Numbered from the stretch's first letter, positions 1 through 13,505 are shown. The stretch: 64,000 bases of DNA from Eledone cirrhosa (GCA_964016885.1 OZ024743.1:18897372-18961371), one strand, 5' to 3'. Translations and numbers: made by a program. Notes: generated by a model not told the origin, from the letters alone.

Positions 1-1630
1 GATTGATACACTTTCGAAAGAATTAAAATTATAAAATGCTTCCATAGAATGATATTTTTGTATCTGTGCATTTATTGTGTAGCCAGATATGCTCTTGCAC
101 ATAATTATTTTAAATACATTATTTATCCAAGTGAAATATGGGCTTGATTTCATGAGTTGATATTTCACACATTAGGAAATTAATATTGTTGTCCGTTACT
201 TTTGTCGAAAATGAAATATGTTATGTATCATTTTAATTCTGCATTGAGTTACTTCAGACATACGAAATATGTTTTAAAATTATGTGCGTGTCCACATTCT
301 TAAAACGCAGATTAAAATGTTTTAAGATAGTGATAATTGGTAAGAGTTACTCATTTGTAATATTAATTCAATATACCAATGGTACAATGATCTGCTCAAG
401 TGAATAATTAGTTATTGCTGCATACATACGTACCAGATTTAATGACACGTTTGCATCTTTGATTAGAAAATATTTATCAGTCCATCATGTCGATAACAAT
501 GACAATGTCATAAGGGCAACACCTAGAGTCAGATCTGAAACGGATTATTGTTTTGTCTTGTTTCGTATAAGGTACAATTAAAACCCATTTATCTTAGTAC
601 TAGTGATCAATTATCATTCTACAGTTTCTACCAGAAGAAAGTGTTTCCCTTTAATATATAATCTTATTTGGTGGATACAGTTTTTAATAAAACGAAAGAA
701 ACATTTTCCTTCAATGATTTCTATCTCGCAGATATATTTGACATATATGTCTTTCATTCTACATATTGATGGCAGATTGCGTTAGGACTAAATTATAGCT
801 TATGTTGTATTGAGACATTGATTAATAGCATTACTTCATGGAGAGGAAATAATACGTATTGTAGCTCGGGAAATCAATATGTATAGTGGAAAGCGGTAAT
901 GGTAAGGAGCTATATTCAAAATAGAAGCCAATGAAATAGTAAATTATCGATGGTCTCCATCTCGCGTTCAATCGATGAACAACATTAGAATGAGGTCGCA
1001 TGACAACTCTCCACTTTTTGTCCAAAGTTTAGGTTAATAAGCACCCTTTGGCGTATCATCGAATCCCTCGAGCCGGGATACAAGGAAATTAGTAAAATGA
1101 AGGAAAGGGTCATTCGGGCTTGATATACTGCACAGTTAATTTATAAATATCAACAGCAGTCTATTATGTAATGATTCATTACATTATTAATTTAAGGAAA
1201 TATAATTATATTATAATCACATAGTTTGTTTAATCAACATAGTTATAATATTTCACATTTAAATGAACATCGGATCACATTATGTTTAATTTGTGCAGAA
1301 CTACTGTATACATTGAAACAATCGTGTGATTGCTGTATACCTAACACTGTGCAATACAAATATCGTAAATATATAAAGTTCTACGAATACAGAGTGTATG
1401 CTTCTTAGGCAACGAACATATACAAACTGAACTGCTTTCTCCTTAACTTATATTGTGAATGGCTGATTAAGTAAACGATTAAATAAACGGTGACGTTTCA
1501 GTCTGAAATACTGGATATATAGTAGCGTGATTAGATTCTATGCCTAAGAAGGTGAAGGGAAAAATCACTCTATATATAGTCTTTACCAAGATGCCAAGAT
1601 TAGGTGTTGCCAGAGAAAACTTCCGTTCTC
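1..1630. other. AT-rich stretch with no identifiable gene
   Basis: Only short, low-complexity open frames (60-64 codons) are present. I see no splice-flanked conserved coding block, transposon motif or RNA gene. It reads as ordinary AT-rich intergenic or intronic DNA. Confidence 0.6.
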
Positions 1631-1672
1631 ATATATATATATACACACACATACATACACACACACACACAC

Positions 1673-1761
<89 letters not shown>

Positions 1762-1797
1762 TATATATTCATACATACATATATATATATATATGTA
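1631..1797. repeat. Compound (TA)n / (CA)n microsatellite
   Basis: A short CA/CATA tract is followed by roughly 80 bases of pure TA, then imperfect TA with CATA interruptions. The open frames here encode only Tyr-Ile and Thr-His dipeptides and are not genes. Confidence 0.97.
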
Positions 1798-4424
1798 TGT
1801 GTGTGTTAACTTGACGGCATGCGGGTGAGTGCGTCGGTGTTGCTATTTTGCGTGTGCTTTTAGTTATAGAACTACGTGGCATAATTTGTATGTTCTCAGA
1901 AATTCATCTATATTAATCATCAAAATATTTCGTGTCTAAAAGTCTGTAACACAATTGGGTGGATGATATTTGCAAGATTGTTATCTATATACGGCCTGAT
2001 TTCTATTTTCCGTGGTGTCCACGTAAACATATACTTGCCACAGTATCTATTGTTTGTTACGGAAGAGATTTCACTGATATTGATTATAATATCCATTGGT
2101 GTACCTCTCTGTCTATGGCTTCATAATATAAGAGTGTTTTAGGCACTTAAAAAATACCTCTTTTTAGGTACATAAAATCTATGAAAACTGGGTAAATAAT
2201 GGACATAAAAATGCAGACTAATATTTATCAGGATTTATTTCGATGTTTCACTATTTATGAAGATTGTTCAAACAGTAAATCTTGAAGGGAACCGGGAACA
2301 TTCGAGATGTCATAAATGCAAGGAAGATAATGATTAAAGTAGCTGATACTAGCGAGGAAATTTTAAATTAGCTGAGCTCAAACAGTAACAGGCTCAGAGA
2401 CAGCCTTACTTCCAAATTAGTTATGGCGGCTTACTCATATCCCCTTGAATAGGATACTACATGATTATCAAATCTGTGCATTTGTTTTCTCTACAATGGA
2501 CTCATTTAAATTGCCAAATGCGTGACCTGTTGGTAAATCAGAAAAATACGTCATTAACAATTTATAGAAAGTGTCATCTTTAAACGTTATATTTTTGAGT
2601 TTCTAGAATCAGTATATGGGCTCTGAATATCAATATACATCATATTACCTCATAGCCACTGTTACAGTTATTCGTCAGTTGTGATTTCGATGCGGGATCA
2701 ATCCTTCCCTGGTGTATTGCCCTTCCTTATCCACTATTACTATTTCGAAATACTTGTACGTTAGAAAAAACTGCCTTATTTCACTAAAATAATATAATAG
2801 TTCATACGACAAAATCAATAGCAATTGATATTCATTAACTTGTATAACGCATTAGAAGTAATGTATAGAAACTTCAATGTTGAATATATTAAAAAGGATG
2901 ATAAACACAACGCTATAGGTTGTTATAGATGTTGCAACTGAAAGAACAATCTAATAGGTTTTGTTTATTTTGTCCGTTGTTGTTTCGCTATATACAATAA
3001 CATTATGTCCTGTAAATTTCTATTTTGCATATTTCTTTTGACGAGTGTTTTGTATAAAGCTACAAATATAATTCAAATCGCCCGTCAGAAAAGCAAAAAT
3101 AATTGATTTTGCTGTTGTTACAAATCAAATTCTAGTGCTAAATTGTGGGCAAGTAACAAGAGTCTTTTGTTAAATTTCAATATTATCGTATTATATTATT
3201 AATGTTCTCTGTTTCCGGGAAAATATAACAATTACTATCATTACATGCATCATGGTATACATATAATGCATAATATATTGTATATTGATATATTCAACTG
3301 TTCAGCACTTTCTAATTATTTGCAATTTCTCGTAAACAAAGTTAGCTTCTGATAAATGCAAAGTAAGTGATTTGATTGAAATATTGTAAAAAGTGTTAAT
3401 GCGTTTTAGAAAATATTAAATATTTAAAAAGAGCATTGTGTTATAACAAACCCGAATAGCTATTTGCAATATGAAGCAAAAACGCATAAATATTCTGTTT
3501 TTTTTCAATAAATGTTTTTTTTTTCAATTTATGTTTATCATGCATGTGCTTTTATCCAACGTGAAATTTTCGAAAACGAGAGCAATTCTGTATGTGCCTT
3601 CAAACAATGACCGCTTGACCATTAATATATTTTCAGTTTGCGTGTGCATACGTATATATGTGTATGTGAGATAATTCTGTATGTCTATCTTTTCACACAC
3701 AATGATTATTATTATTATTCTAATTATTATTATTCTAACGGCCATCTCTTATCGAATGACTGTTAAATATTTCCCTTGGGATGTACTGCCACAATGTGTA
3801 TGAATTCAATTCGTAGAATTCATCAATAGTGTATAAAAATAAAAAATGAATTATTTCAATTATGTCTCCTTTCTGAGATCACTTTTAATTCTGGAGTTAT
3901 TCCATTTGATTTACACACCCAAGCACACTCAAATACACTCATGTACGTATACACAAACACATGTTGGAATAAGATTGCAAACACAGCTATATATATACGT
4001 GTGTCTGGTTACATGTATGTGTGTGTCAATGTGTTTGTGGATATATGTGCATGTTTTTTTGTATGCTTGTATGGGCGTGTATGATCATATGGTGTCTCAT
4101 TCAGGCAATAACTCCAGCCTTGTCTAACACAATTCACACACCACTCATATATGTTTAAGTATATATGGAAAATGACAATATATCAGATAACCCTGGTTTA
4201 AGGAGCACTTAATTCTCTCAGAGCATATGTAAAATACATGTAGGAATATCTGCATATATGAGCCAACAAGCGGTAAGTAGACGTGGTGGTTAAAGCCGTT
4301 TGCAGTAAAATTGTAATCTCGCTCTATTCATGATTAATTCTCGTACGTGCAAATGCAGGAAGGAACGAAAGGGTTGAATCCGCAATCTTTGTTCTCCTGA
4401 TATTAATACACCAGAAACACCCCT
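1798..4424. other. No identifiable gene; short (ATT)n and TG-rich patches
   Basis: An (ATT)n run lies at about 3703-3734 and a TG/CA-rich patch at about 3910-4080. Nothing else was recognised on either strand. Confidence 0.55.
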
Positions 4425-4440
4425 CTCTCTCTCTCTCCCC

Positions 4441-4478
<38 letters not shown>

Positions 4479-4499
4479 GTATATGTATATGTGTGTGTG

Positions 4500-4551
<52 letters not shown>
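4425..4551. repeat. Compound (CT)n-(TA)n-(GT)n microsatellite
   Basis: CT repeats pass directly into TA and then GT repeats, with a GT interruption inside the TA block. The 91-codon minus-strand frame across it is a repeat artefact. Confidence 0.96.
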
Positions 4552-4552
<1 letters not shown>

Positions 4553-4760
4553 TTGCACTGGTCAAAGAAATATTCTAAACATGGTAATTAAAAGAGATAA
4601 AGAAAAACACAGAAAAATTGATATATGACCTGATGCATTTTTTTCTATTTGTTTCTATGTAAGGAGAAGCCAACAAGGAGGCATGGATCTACATTGTAGA
4701 AATAGATAAATAGTAAACGATTGCACTTCATACCATGTACCATATGGATTCTGCATTCTT

Positions 4761-5196
4761 TTGCGCTTTGCGACAACTTGTACAAATATTTTCTACTATA
4801 TTCTAGTGGACACTTCTACTGTCCTTGGACCTATGGCTACCTCCCTACTCAACACAATAGGCGCTGAGCTGGCTAACCACATGTTATGGAATGGATGTTC
4901 CAGCGCACGCATCTCCCTCATAATCATCCGGGGAAACGCTTTCTCTATTCTGTCCACCATATCCGTGGGGTGCCCAGTGCTTGGGTCCCCGTTTGCTCAT
5001 AGTATTGAGAGATGGAGATGGCGAGAGACACGAAAGCGAGGAAAGTGTGAGTTCGTCTCCTCAATGTTCGGACCTGGTGTACATGTGTGTGCATGTTTAC
5101 TGATGATGGTTGCTTCTTATGTCTGTTGTTGTTACAAACCTTTGAACATAAAGATTGACAATGTTTTGAAAGTGGAACTTTTTTCAGACAGAAATT
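4761..5196 (+). other. 159-codon open frame of doubtful coding value
   Basis: The 159-codon frame opens at 4761 and ends in the TA repeat at about 5237. The stretch 4830-5060 is richer in G and C than its flanks, which could mean an old inserted repeat. Neither this frame nor its reverse complement shows a family motif I recognise. The last residues are Tyr-Ile repeats from the microsatellite. I list it because the base composition stands out, not because I think it is expressed. Confidence 0.2.
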
Positions 5197-5206
5197 GCAG
5201 AACGTC

Positions 5207-5207
5207 T

Positions 5208-5243
<36 letters not shown>

Positions 5244-5358
5244 TGTGCGTGTGTGTGGGGGGGATGTGTGTGCGTGTGTGTGCGTGTGTGCGTGCGTGCG
5301 TGTGTGTGTGGGTGTGTATGTGTGTGTGTGTGTGTGCGTGTGTGTGTTTGCGTGTGTG
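5207..5358. repeat. (TA)n followed by (TG)n microsatellite
   Basis: About 30 bases of TA are followed by about 110 bases of TG with CG interruptions and one GGGGGG run. Confidence 0.96.
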
Positions 5359-6190
5359 CCTGTCTCTGCATTTTCCATGTATTGTATCCCTTTTGAGTGT
5401 CGATAACCGTTATTTTATATATATAGACATATATAAGCAGATCAGATTAGTCGATAATACAACCAAGGTGGAGTGATATATTCAAGGCTTATTGTGATAG
5501 GCAAAAGGCAGTTCAGATTTTAATCGAACTCATAAATTTCCAGTTACACAAGCCTTACAACATGGCAAGGCCAATGTAAAATGAATGAATAAATAACCAA
5601 GGTTCAACACATTACTTAATCGATTCAAACACGTTTCTTACAAATACAGGAGAAAGTAGGATTTTATTACTTATTCGACCAGCCTTCAAATATCTCCAAA
5701 CTCGAAATAATTTAAAACCTAAATAACTTTATATCTAGTCGGGAAAACGTTAACAATTATCGAAGACTTTAACGCACAAATTATAATTTGTTAGTAATAC
5801 ACGTACTATGTAGTGGGCTATCTCGACTCTGAAAACGTATATTTACTCAAATAAACATTACGGAATGAAATTAGAGCGTACAAATTTGATAACAGTTATT
5901 ACTTAATTTAACAACCAATTGAAATACTAATTATGTTAACAGAAAATAGATGCTAAAATTTGTAATTATGTAAAAATTAGTAGGGTGATTTTTGATTATC
6001 AAGGACTATTGCCATAATAGTTACTAATATTTTTAACACTGTGTACGCAATATATATATATATCGTGTCAGACAAACCGTTGATTACAGATTCGGGCGAA
6101 ATCGATAGAGATCGAACCTTCAGCTGATCGGTGGCGAAACGCGCGTCACCAATCAATAAACGTAATGAAGGAGGAACCACTCACCATTGT
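5359..6190. other. No identifiable gene; possible retroelement-derived patch at the end
   Basis: AT-rich. At about 6085-6150 there is a more GC-rich block containing GAAACGCGCGTC between GGTG and CACC. It resembles repeat-derived sequence but could not be assigned to a family. Confidence 0.4.
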
Positions 6191-6205
6191 TTTATTTTAT
6201 ATATC

Positions 6206-6271
<66 letters not shown>
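6191..6271. repeat. (TA)n microsatellite
   Basis: A nearly pure TA tract of about 75 bases, followed by a TG-rich tail. Confidence 0.97.
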
Positions 6272-6273
<2 letters not shown>

Positions 6274-7814
6274 GGTGTATAGGTTTGTGTGTGTTTGTGT
6301 ATATGTATGTTTATGCGTACACTTTATTTCTAGTGTTTGTCCTGTTTCACAAGAAAGTATCAATAAGGTAAGTAATTACTAGAGTCGGTATGACCCTCTA
6401 AAAAAAGCCGATGCTCACTCATGACTGCAGCTGCATGTCTGAAATCAGTTAAAGTATAAAAAATATGCATGACCTGAGTGTATGTGAGTGTGTGTTTCAG
6501 TATGTGTTTGTGTGAGTGTCAGTTTGGATACATATAAATGCGAAAAACTAATAAAAGACATCACAAGCGTGAAATAGAACAGAATGCAATGATGGTGTAA
6601 AATGTTACCGTTCGTTAGATTTGGCATAGTATATCAACATTTCAAATGCTAGATTGAATAATGGTGACAAATGATGAGGTTTGTAGAGAGATACACATTA
6701 AACCTATATGAGAGTAGTAAACAAAGAATAGATGTATTAGTAGATATATGGGAAGCAAGGTTTGTTTGTCAGTGATTTTGAAAATATATATGAGGTGATA
6801 TATGCGGATCAACATAGTTAAAATAGTTGCCAGACGTCACTCTGTTGAAAGTCTAATATGGTATATTTCGAACTGTCTCTTCCATCCTTTCGAAAACAAT
6901 AAATTGACTATAAGCAAAGGTATTAGAGCGTCGAATGCGGTGCATTGCGTTATCTATTCCGACACAATGCCTTCTATGTCCTGCTGGTTGGATATAATAA
7001 ACTAGCCCGTTTGTGTATGTCTAAAAAGCAGCATAGCATGCCTTGGAGCAACGATTGCAGTGTCAAATATGTTTCTATACAAACACACTAAAACACAGAA
7101 GTATCTATCGATCCACTATCATTATTGAGCAGAACCTGATTCAACTAGAACCCTAATATCATGAATATTACCGTAGATAATATGAAATTATAATGTCTAG
7201 TGTTACAATAAATGACGAAATCGTGACAGTTGGAATTTCTTTAATCATAGATCGATTAAGATCTTACGTCGGCAGAACAACACATGCTCTAAAAGTATAG
7301 CTACACGTAATATAAACTGAGAAGTTAAAGGGAGTTAATGTGGAAAATATAATTATTTTCTTTAGCAATCTAACGTCCCAACTACCCACTAAACTCACTA
7401 CATGCTGTTATATATTGATTTCCCTTGAGTATTCCTAACCTCAATATCAGGTAACATGCACAGTCGGTCTAATTAATGTTACTATAGAGGTGATATTTAA
7501 TTTATCGATCAAGCGTAGATGAAAACGTGAACATCGTCACAGTTGAGATTAAGAAACAGAGCAGTAAGTTGTAAAACTTACAATTTGATAATACTAATAA
7601 AGTTCACGCTGCGCTTGTGTCTACACCATAGCCAAGAAATCTCTCAGCAAAATCGCTTACAAATCAAGCGAAACAGAAAGACTTCATAGTATGTTAAAAA
7701 TAGCAGCCATGTCCATATAACCAGCATCTTAAAGTATGACGAACTATTTTCTGGAATGGAGGTCTTCGTGCAATATTAAAACTGGTATTAGTCTCCAGTT
7801 GAAGGAATTAAAAC
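6272..7814. other. No identifiable gene
   Basis: AT-rich sequence with only short random frames. Nothing was recognised on either strand. Confidence 0.55.
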
Positions 7815-7882
7815 AATATATACATACACACGTATACACACATACATACGCACATACCCCGCCCCATATATATATATATATA

Positions 7883-8909
7883 GAGAAAGATTTGAATGGA
7901 TACAGTTTAGTTGAAAGGAATTTATTGACACGTGTTTCTGTAACAGTTACATAACCTGAAAACAGCTGCTATCTACAAAAGTTTTATTTATGCAGACATT
8001 CAATATTTCAATGTTATTATTTACTGTCATTTCATCAGAATAATATTATTGAGGACCTATTTGGTTTTTATAGAGAATATTAGGAGGGAGGGATGAAGTT
8101 GTTAGAAGAATACTTGAGGGAGTGGTTTGTTGATAGCAGTGAGAATTTTTTGGTGGCAGTGAGTAATTAGATTCCCATCTGTTGTTTTGACATTTTTATA
8201 GAATATATTATTGGTTATTTTTCTAAATTTATAGAAGGATTAGAGATAGTAAAGATATGCGTGGTTGGTTTTGTGTTTGCACTTAATTAACATTCAGACT
8301 TAAATTTTTCTTTCAAGTGTACGTATCCTTTCACCCACGCATTCACACACAAATATATTTGCACACCTCTACAAAATACATATACTCACATTCACATATT
8401 CATATTTACATACATATACAAATGCATACATATATATATACACACATGTATTCATGTACATACATACGCGTTCATGTGTATACATTTTCATACTCAACTT
8501 ATCTTTATATACACACGCATAGACACACACATATATACATACATACTCTAGTCTATGTGTACACATATACATATACATACACACCTATACATATATATAT
8601 ATATATACACACATATATATATACATATATATATATATATAAGCACTTTAATACATGAATACACTTACATCCTACTATACACATCAAACATATATATATT
8701 TACTTATTTATATACATTTTCACATATATATACATACTTATGGACGTTTTTAGACACATTCATTATCGCATATTTGCACCTATTTTCATCAGCATATCTT
8801 TCCATTATTAGTGTGGTAATTTAAGGTTATTAATATATGTTGAGAAGAGATTGTTTTTATATTTTTCTAACTAGAATGAGGTTTATATAGTTGGGGGGAT
8901 GTTCCTCTT
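7883..8909 (-). mobile_element. 3' untranslated/terminal region of the Penelope-like element at 8910-10667
   Basis: This lies directly downstream, on the minus strand, of the PLE stop codon at 8910. Its far end abuts a (CA)n/(TA)n microsatellite (7815-7882). It carries a CTGATGA block (minus strand, 8038 to 8032) whose AATG/CATT stem is followed by GAAA (8009 to 8006). It also contains a long CA/CATA/TA-rich internal tract at about 8340-8660. Treating it as the element's 3' end is an inference from position, and the outer boundary is approximate. Confidence 0.5.
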
Positions 8910-10667
8910 TTATGTAATATTCGGCTTGTAGTGGGAAAAAAGGGTTTTAGTTCTGTGACGGCAGAATAATGTTCGTTCAATTCTGTTATTCAGCAATTTC
9001 TTCTTGTGTGTGATTATGTAATAAATCTTAAGATTACATAATTTGCAGAAATTTTGGCTCCTGGAAAAGCTTTGGGTTTTAGCTAATTTCTCCCATTTTA
9101 GAGTAAACTTTTGATCACTATCCCTGAGCGTCCAAGCTTTTTCTGCTAAAGTTGTTACATTTCTTTGGCTCTGGTGTTTTATTGAGTAAGAATGCCTATA
9201 TAATCGAGATTTGAACGATGTTGCCGCTGATCCCACGTAATACCACTCGTTGCCTCCGGATTTAATGGTACACTTATAAATAATATTTTTTTCCAGGCAG
9301 TTATTGCCGAGGGGGCAGTTGTCAGGATAGGTGCAGTTACAGTTGTGTATGTTGGGTTTTCTCTGGAGTAGTATTGCGGACGAACTTAGGTGTGGTTTAT
9401 TTATGTTCTGTAGTGTATTGTCTACTGTTTTTTTTTGTGTTTCTTTTGTACTTAAGTTCTTAGTGTTTTCGTTTAACCTTCTAGTATTGATCTTTTTTAT
9501 GTGTTGTTCAAGGTTTAACGCTGTAGAGTATGACAGTCTTATAGTGGTTGGGTTTAGGATTTTGTGGTATTTGTGTGATGTAGGAACATGTCTCTTAATT
9601 ATTTTAAAGAAGAGTACTGGTAAATGTGTACTAATGGAACTATTGTATTCGGGGTTATACCATAAGTACTCTTTGCATCGCTTTCTATTAGTTTTGTTTG
9701 TTGGTTTACTGGTGTGCATACTACGGTAGTAAGTGTGGTTTGGTGTTGTGTTATTATATCTACCTATGTGGGATTTATTTTGGGTGTTTTGATTGTTCCC
9801 ATCTATATACTCTATTTTGTTGAGGTAGCCTGCTTTACTAAGGGCGTTATCGTAGTACTCGGCGTGTTCCTTAAATACTTGTATGTTAGAAGATAGACCC
9901 GAGATTCTAAGGGAAATATTTTTAGGGATAGATATAATTATAGAGATGGGGTGGTTAGATCCAACATTTACATATTTGAGATTTTCATTCAATTTATGAA
10001 ACGGTTTAATCAATCCAGAGTTTAAATTGAGTGTGACATCCAGGAAGTTAACTACTTTAAGGTTGTATTCATATGTTATAGTTAGTCCTATTTCGAGTAG
10101 TAGTTTTCTTATATCTTTGCGTAGTTTTTCTAGTTTTTGGTTACTTAGGTTTTTAACTAGGAGGAGAACATCGTCGCGGTATATTCCGCCATGGAGATTG
10201 CTGAATTTTTCCTGGAGTCTAAAGGCGATAAATAACCCCACAATATCAGTTATTTCCGCCGAATCGTTAGAGCCCATTGTTATGTCAAAGTTAGAGGGTC
10301 TATCTTTACGTACCCAATAACTGTTCTCGAATTTGACTATAGTTTTCCTAGCTTCTAGTATAATCTTAATTTCATCGTTTGTAAGGTCAGAGTTATCCTT
10401 AGCAAACTTAATGGCTCTATTCAAAGTTTCAGGTGATATCGATGAGTAATATTCATCGATATCAAACTGGATAAACTTAGATTTATTCTTATTGCTAATG
10501 CTATTAAACCATCTTATTGCTTCTTGGGTCTTCCCCCAGAGTTTAATGTTAACCTTAGCCCTAATTTGGGGGATGATTCTATCTAAGATATATTTGCTTA
10601 TTTTACCTATATCTGATTTGGAGGGGCAGATTAATCTAATTCTAGGGTCATTATCAAAGTTTACCTT
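8910..10667 (-). pseudogene. Penelope-like element reverse transcriptase with C-terminal GIY-YIG nuclease, 5'-truncated
   Basis: One uninterrupted frame of about 585 codons copies element RNA into DNA (RT) and nicks target DNA (GIY-YIG). Counting from the first Met of the open frame, RT motif A is FDIDEYYSSI at residues 76-85, motif B lies near MGSNDSAEI (139-147), the catalytic YRDD is at 171-174, and the PLE-type NFLDVTL block is at 215-221. A Cys-rich linker (C451, C453, C459, C465) precedes the GIY-YIG domain, with YYVG at 484-487, R496 and H500, and then a CxxC near 549-552. The first eight residues are (CA)n microsatellite translated as Cys-Val, so the true N-terminus is lost where the element meets the repeat at 10667. 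No internal stop or frameshift is visible, which suggests a fairly young insertion. Without its start it is probably not autonomous. Family: PLE with C-terminal nuclease (not the Naiad type, whose nuclease is N-terminal). Confidence 0.9.
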
Positions 10668-10787
<120 letters not shown>

Positions 10788-11299
10788 GTGTAGACAACAA
10801 TTTGATGTTTAAGATAACTGTGGTTGCAATAAGAATATCTAATATATTTTCTAACGGTATTTGAAAACACGGGGATGAAACAATAAGAAACAGAAAACGT
10901 GGAAGCGTCAAGCACAATAATTCACGGTCATCGGCTGTCTTCTGGAGATCATTATAAGTTTGAGTATTCACCACCAGTGTATCAATAGAGTCCACGGAAT
11001 TATTTATAGATAGCTATTCGGGATGAGAACATAACAGACGATAGACAAAAGATCTAAAAAGAAAAATGAAAGCAAAAAAAATAGCTACATACCAATACGA
11101 GATGGTGGAATGAAAGGTTCATAGGCTGACTATGAAGAAGTGATTGTAGAAGTGTGAAATGTCGCATGCATTAATTTGAACTCTTCCTATTAATAAATGC
11201 ATTGTTTCTATCAGGGAATATGTTGAGAAATAAACCTCAATTGTACAAGTCTTGAGAGTATCTTCGTCAGTCAATGAACTTTTCAGCCGGCACTCTTAT
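10788..11299. other. No identifiable gene
   Basis: AT-rich. No motif was recognised on either strand. Confidence 0.5.
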
Positions 11300-11437
11300 A
11301 CACACACACATACACACACACACATACACACACACACACACACAATCACACACACACATACATACACAATATCACACACATATATATATTTACATACATT
11401 TATATATGTATGTGTATATAAATATATATATACACAG
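11300..11437. repeat. (CA)n / (TA)n microsatellite
   Basis: A CA-dominated tract with CATA interruptions, ending in TA. Confidence 0.95.
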
Positions 11438-11703
11438 TTCAAGAGTAACCAATCTTAAAGAGAGAGATGGAGATAGGAGAGGAGATAGGAGAGGAGAGAT
11501 TGGTGAATCAGTTAGAAGCCAAAGCGTAAAGGCATGTGCTCAATGTGCAATATGCAGTGGAAGGCTGCTCGGTGGCTGGGTTCATGCAGAGGTTAGGTGC
11601 ACAGAGCTGGAACTATTCATTAGTTGAGCAAAACAAGACCACACATTTCACAAGGAAGACATTATTAAAAGATTGTCAACATATTTTAGTTTGATGTAAG
11701 GAA

Positions 11704-11920
11704 TAATAATAATAATATTAATAATAATTGTTTCTAGTTTTGGCACAAGGCCAGTAATTAACCAGTATATTACTGGTACTTTATTTTATCAACCCCATAA
11801 GGATGAAAGGCAAAGTTAACCTCGGCGGGATTTGAACTCAGAATGGCAAGGGCCGTAACTCTATACGCCAAAGCATGGCGTCCGACCCTCTACCGTTACT
11901 GCCAATCCACCGCCCTTAAT
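11704..11920 (-). mobile_element. Octopus-type tRNA-derived SINE (OR-like), copy 1
   Basis: Read on the minus strand, the element starts with a tRNA-like head ending in the polymerase III B box GTTCAAATCCC. It continues with CCGAGG, then GATAAAATAAAGTACCAGTA, then GGCCTTGTGCC, and ends in an ATT-rich tail (11704-11731). This is the layout of the tRNA-related SINEs described in octopus. The tRNA-like region covers roughly 11830-11920. It lies directly against a second copy in the same orientation, giving a near-tandem pair. It is a non-coding parasite that depends on a LINE for mobility. Confidence 0.88.
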
Positions 11921-12110
11921 AATACTAATAATAATTGTTTCTACTTTAGGCACAAGGCCAGCAAATTAACCGGTGCATTACTGGTACTTTATTTTATCGA
12001 CCCCGTAAGGATGAAAGGCAAAGTCAACCTCGGCGGGATTTGAACTCAGATCGTAAAGGGACGTAACTATGCGTCAAAGCATGGCGTCCGACACTCTACC
12101 ATAATAATGT
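11921..12110 (-). mobile_element. Octopus-type tRNA-derived SINE, copy 2
   Basis: Same architecture and strand as the neighbouring copy: B box GTTCAAATCCC on the minus strand, internal GATAAAATAAAGTACCAGTA, GGCCTTGTGCC and an ATT tail at 11921-11936. The 5' end stops near 12105, so the first part of the tRNA-like region (A-box side) is missing. Confidence 0.88.
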
Positions 12111-12591
12111 CCGTTTACAATTGTTTCGCTACTCCATATAATATTTCTGGATCAAATGATTATATATCATTATTGATCTGGTTCATTTGAAAATAATTAA
12201 CATAGGTAGAAATAGAGCAGCTCATCCAAATTTGAAAAGGAATATTAATTAAAATAAGCGAATAATGTTACATAAATGTAATGTTCCCTATGTTGGTATT
12301 TCACTATGGTGTCCTGGGTATATCAATGGTTGCCACAGTGGAGCAGTATTCTTCTGTCGAAGCTGCATTGTGTGAGATCTGCCTATGGGTAACAAGATTT
12401 ACCTTACTAATTAGAGGGTGGTTTCAGGGGAAGTAACTCCTCGAGAGATTAGAAATTGTGGGTAGTTTATAGTTGTGCTAATTTTTTAATATTTTTAATT
12501 GAGAGCCAATGTAAGGGAGGTAACTTATAATTATCTAAGTTAGTTATAGCTATTTAACTTATTAGCTACAAGTAAAAATGGGGCTAGATGT
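12111..12591 (-). other. Probable 3' flank/UTR of the second Penelope-like fragment
   Basis: No coding signal. It sits immediately 3' (minus strand) of a PLE stop codon. Some GGGAAGTAACTCC-like blocks are present, but the element boundary cannot be placed. Confidence 0.35.
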
Positions 12592-13505
12592 CTATGTTGG
12601 GTGAAATATTCTGTTGGCGAAGGAATTAGCCTTTCGATGTTGACAGCTAATATTTACCTCCGTTCTATCGTTAATCGGTAGAGGTCCTGATAGAGTTATG
12701 TAATATGCTTCGGTAAGACAGAATTCACAAGCTGTTCTTCGTCCATTGAACGGTTGTGCACTAGACAAGATATCCCATGTTAATGAGTGTTCAATGTTGC
12801 TTAATTTAAGGTTTTTAATTATCCTAGCTAGAGATGTCGAACATCTGTTGTTAGGGTTTCGGAAGGAAAAGGGGTGCGCGTTATAGCGTACCTTAAAAGG
12901 GTTAGAGGTAAACCCGATATATGAGCTGGTCTGGGAAGCAGTTTTAACCATGCACCTATAGACTATGTTGGGTGTCAGGCAATGTCCATTTAGTGGACAT
13001 GCGTTCGGGTAACGGCAGTTGCAGTTACTCCTGCGGTTAGTGAGAGTAGGGTTGTTTAACCTAAGCGGTTGGTCAGTGCTAGAAGGATAAGATGGGGGGA
13101 GGTGTGCTACTAACGTAAGTATTGATGTAGTGGGTTGTGTATTTGTTGGGAGTGGTGGTACCGCGGTGTGGGAGTTATACTGTCTTAGTTTATGATTGTT
13201 ACTGAATGCGATGTGGCTAGTCAGGTTTGGTGTTGTGGAGAATGAGCTTTCAATGTTAATGTTATTAAAGAGTTTGTAATACCTATGGTTGGGGGTGGGT
13301 GGGGGTAGATAGGATAGAGAAGAAGCGTTTAGGGATATTAGTGGTAAGATTAGATGAGAATGAGGGGTTAAGCCAGGTGTTATTTCTGGGCCTATTCCTT
13401 CTAGGGGTTTTAGTGGAGTTGGTAGGGGCCTTCATAGGGTTATTATTACCTGTGGATTTGTTATTTGTCATCCCATTTCTCATTCCTATTCTGATAACAG
13501 CAACA
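12592..13505 (-). pseudogene. Penelope-like element C-terminal region with GIY-YIG domain, frameshifted
   Basis: The region 13283-13483 encodes the linker region after the RT (a TWLNPSFSSNLTTNIPKRF block). Shifting by one base at about 13285-13310, in a C-rich run, gives a continuous frame to 12592. That frame holds the Cys-rich cluster (CNCRYPNACPLNGHC, near 12985-13030), the GIY-YIG motif around SYIGF, then K-R-Y-N-A-H, and a CEFC segment, ending IFHPT-stop. The RT domain itself is absent: the 5' end stops near 13505 against CAA/CAG-rich sequence. It encoded the nicking nuclease of a PLE related to, but clearly diverged from, the one at 8910-10667. One frameshift and the truncation make it inactive. 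Confidence 0.85.

Noticed and set aside
6100..6150. Hammerhead ribozyme around GAAACGCGCGTC
   Set aside because: The CUGANGA segment is not intact (CTGATCG directly before the GAAA side) and no helix II fits between them.
9331..10320. Three plus-strand frames of 60-132 codons
   Set aside because: They lie antisense to the intact PLE RT-nuclease frame.
11843..12043. Short plus-strand frame and a possible tRNA gene
   Set aside because: The B box belongs to a SINE on the minus strand; no complete cloverleaf without the SINE body.
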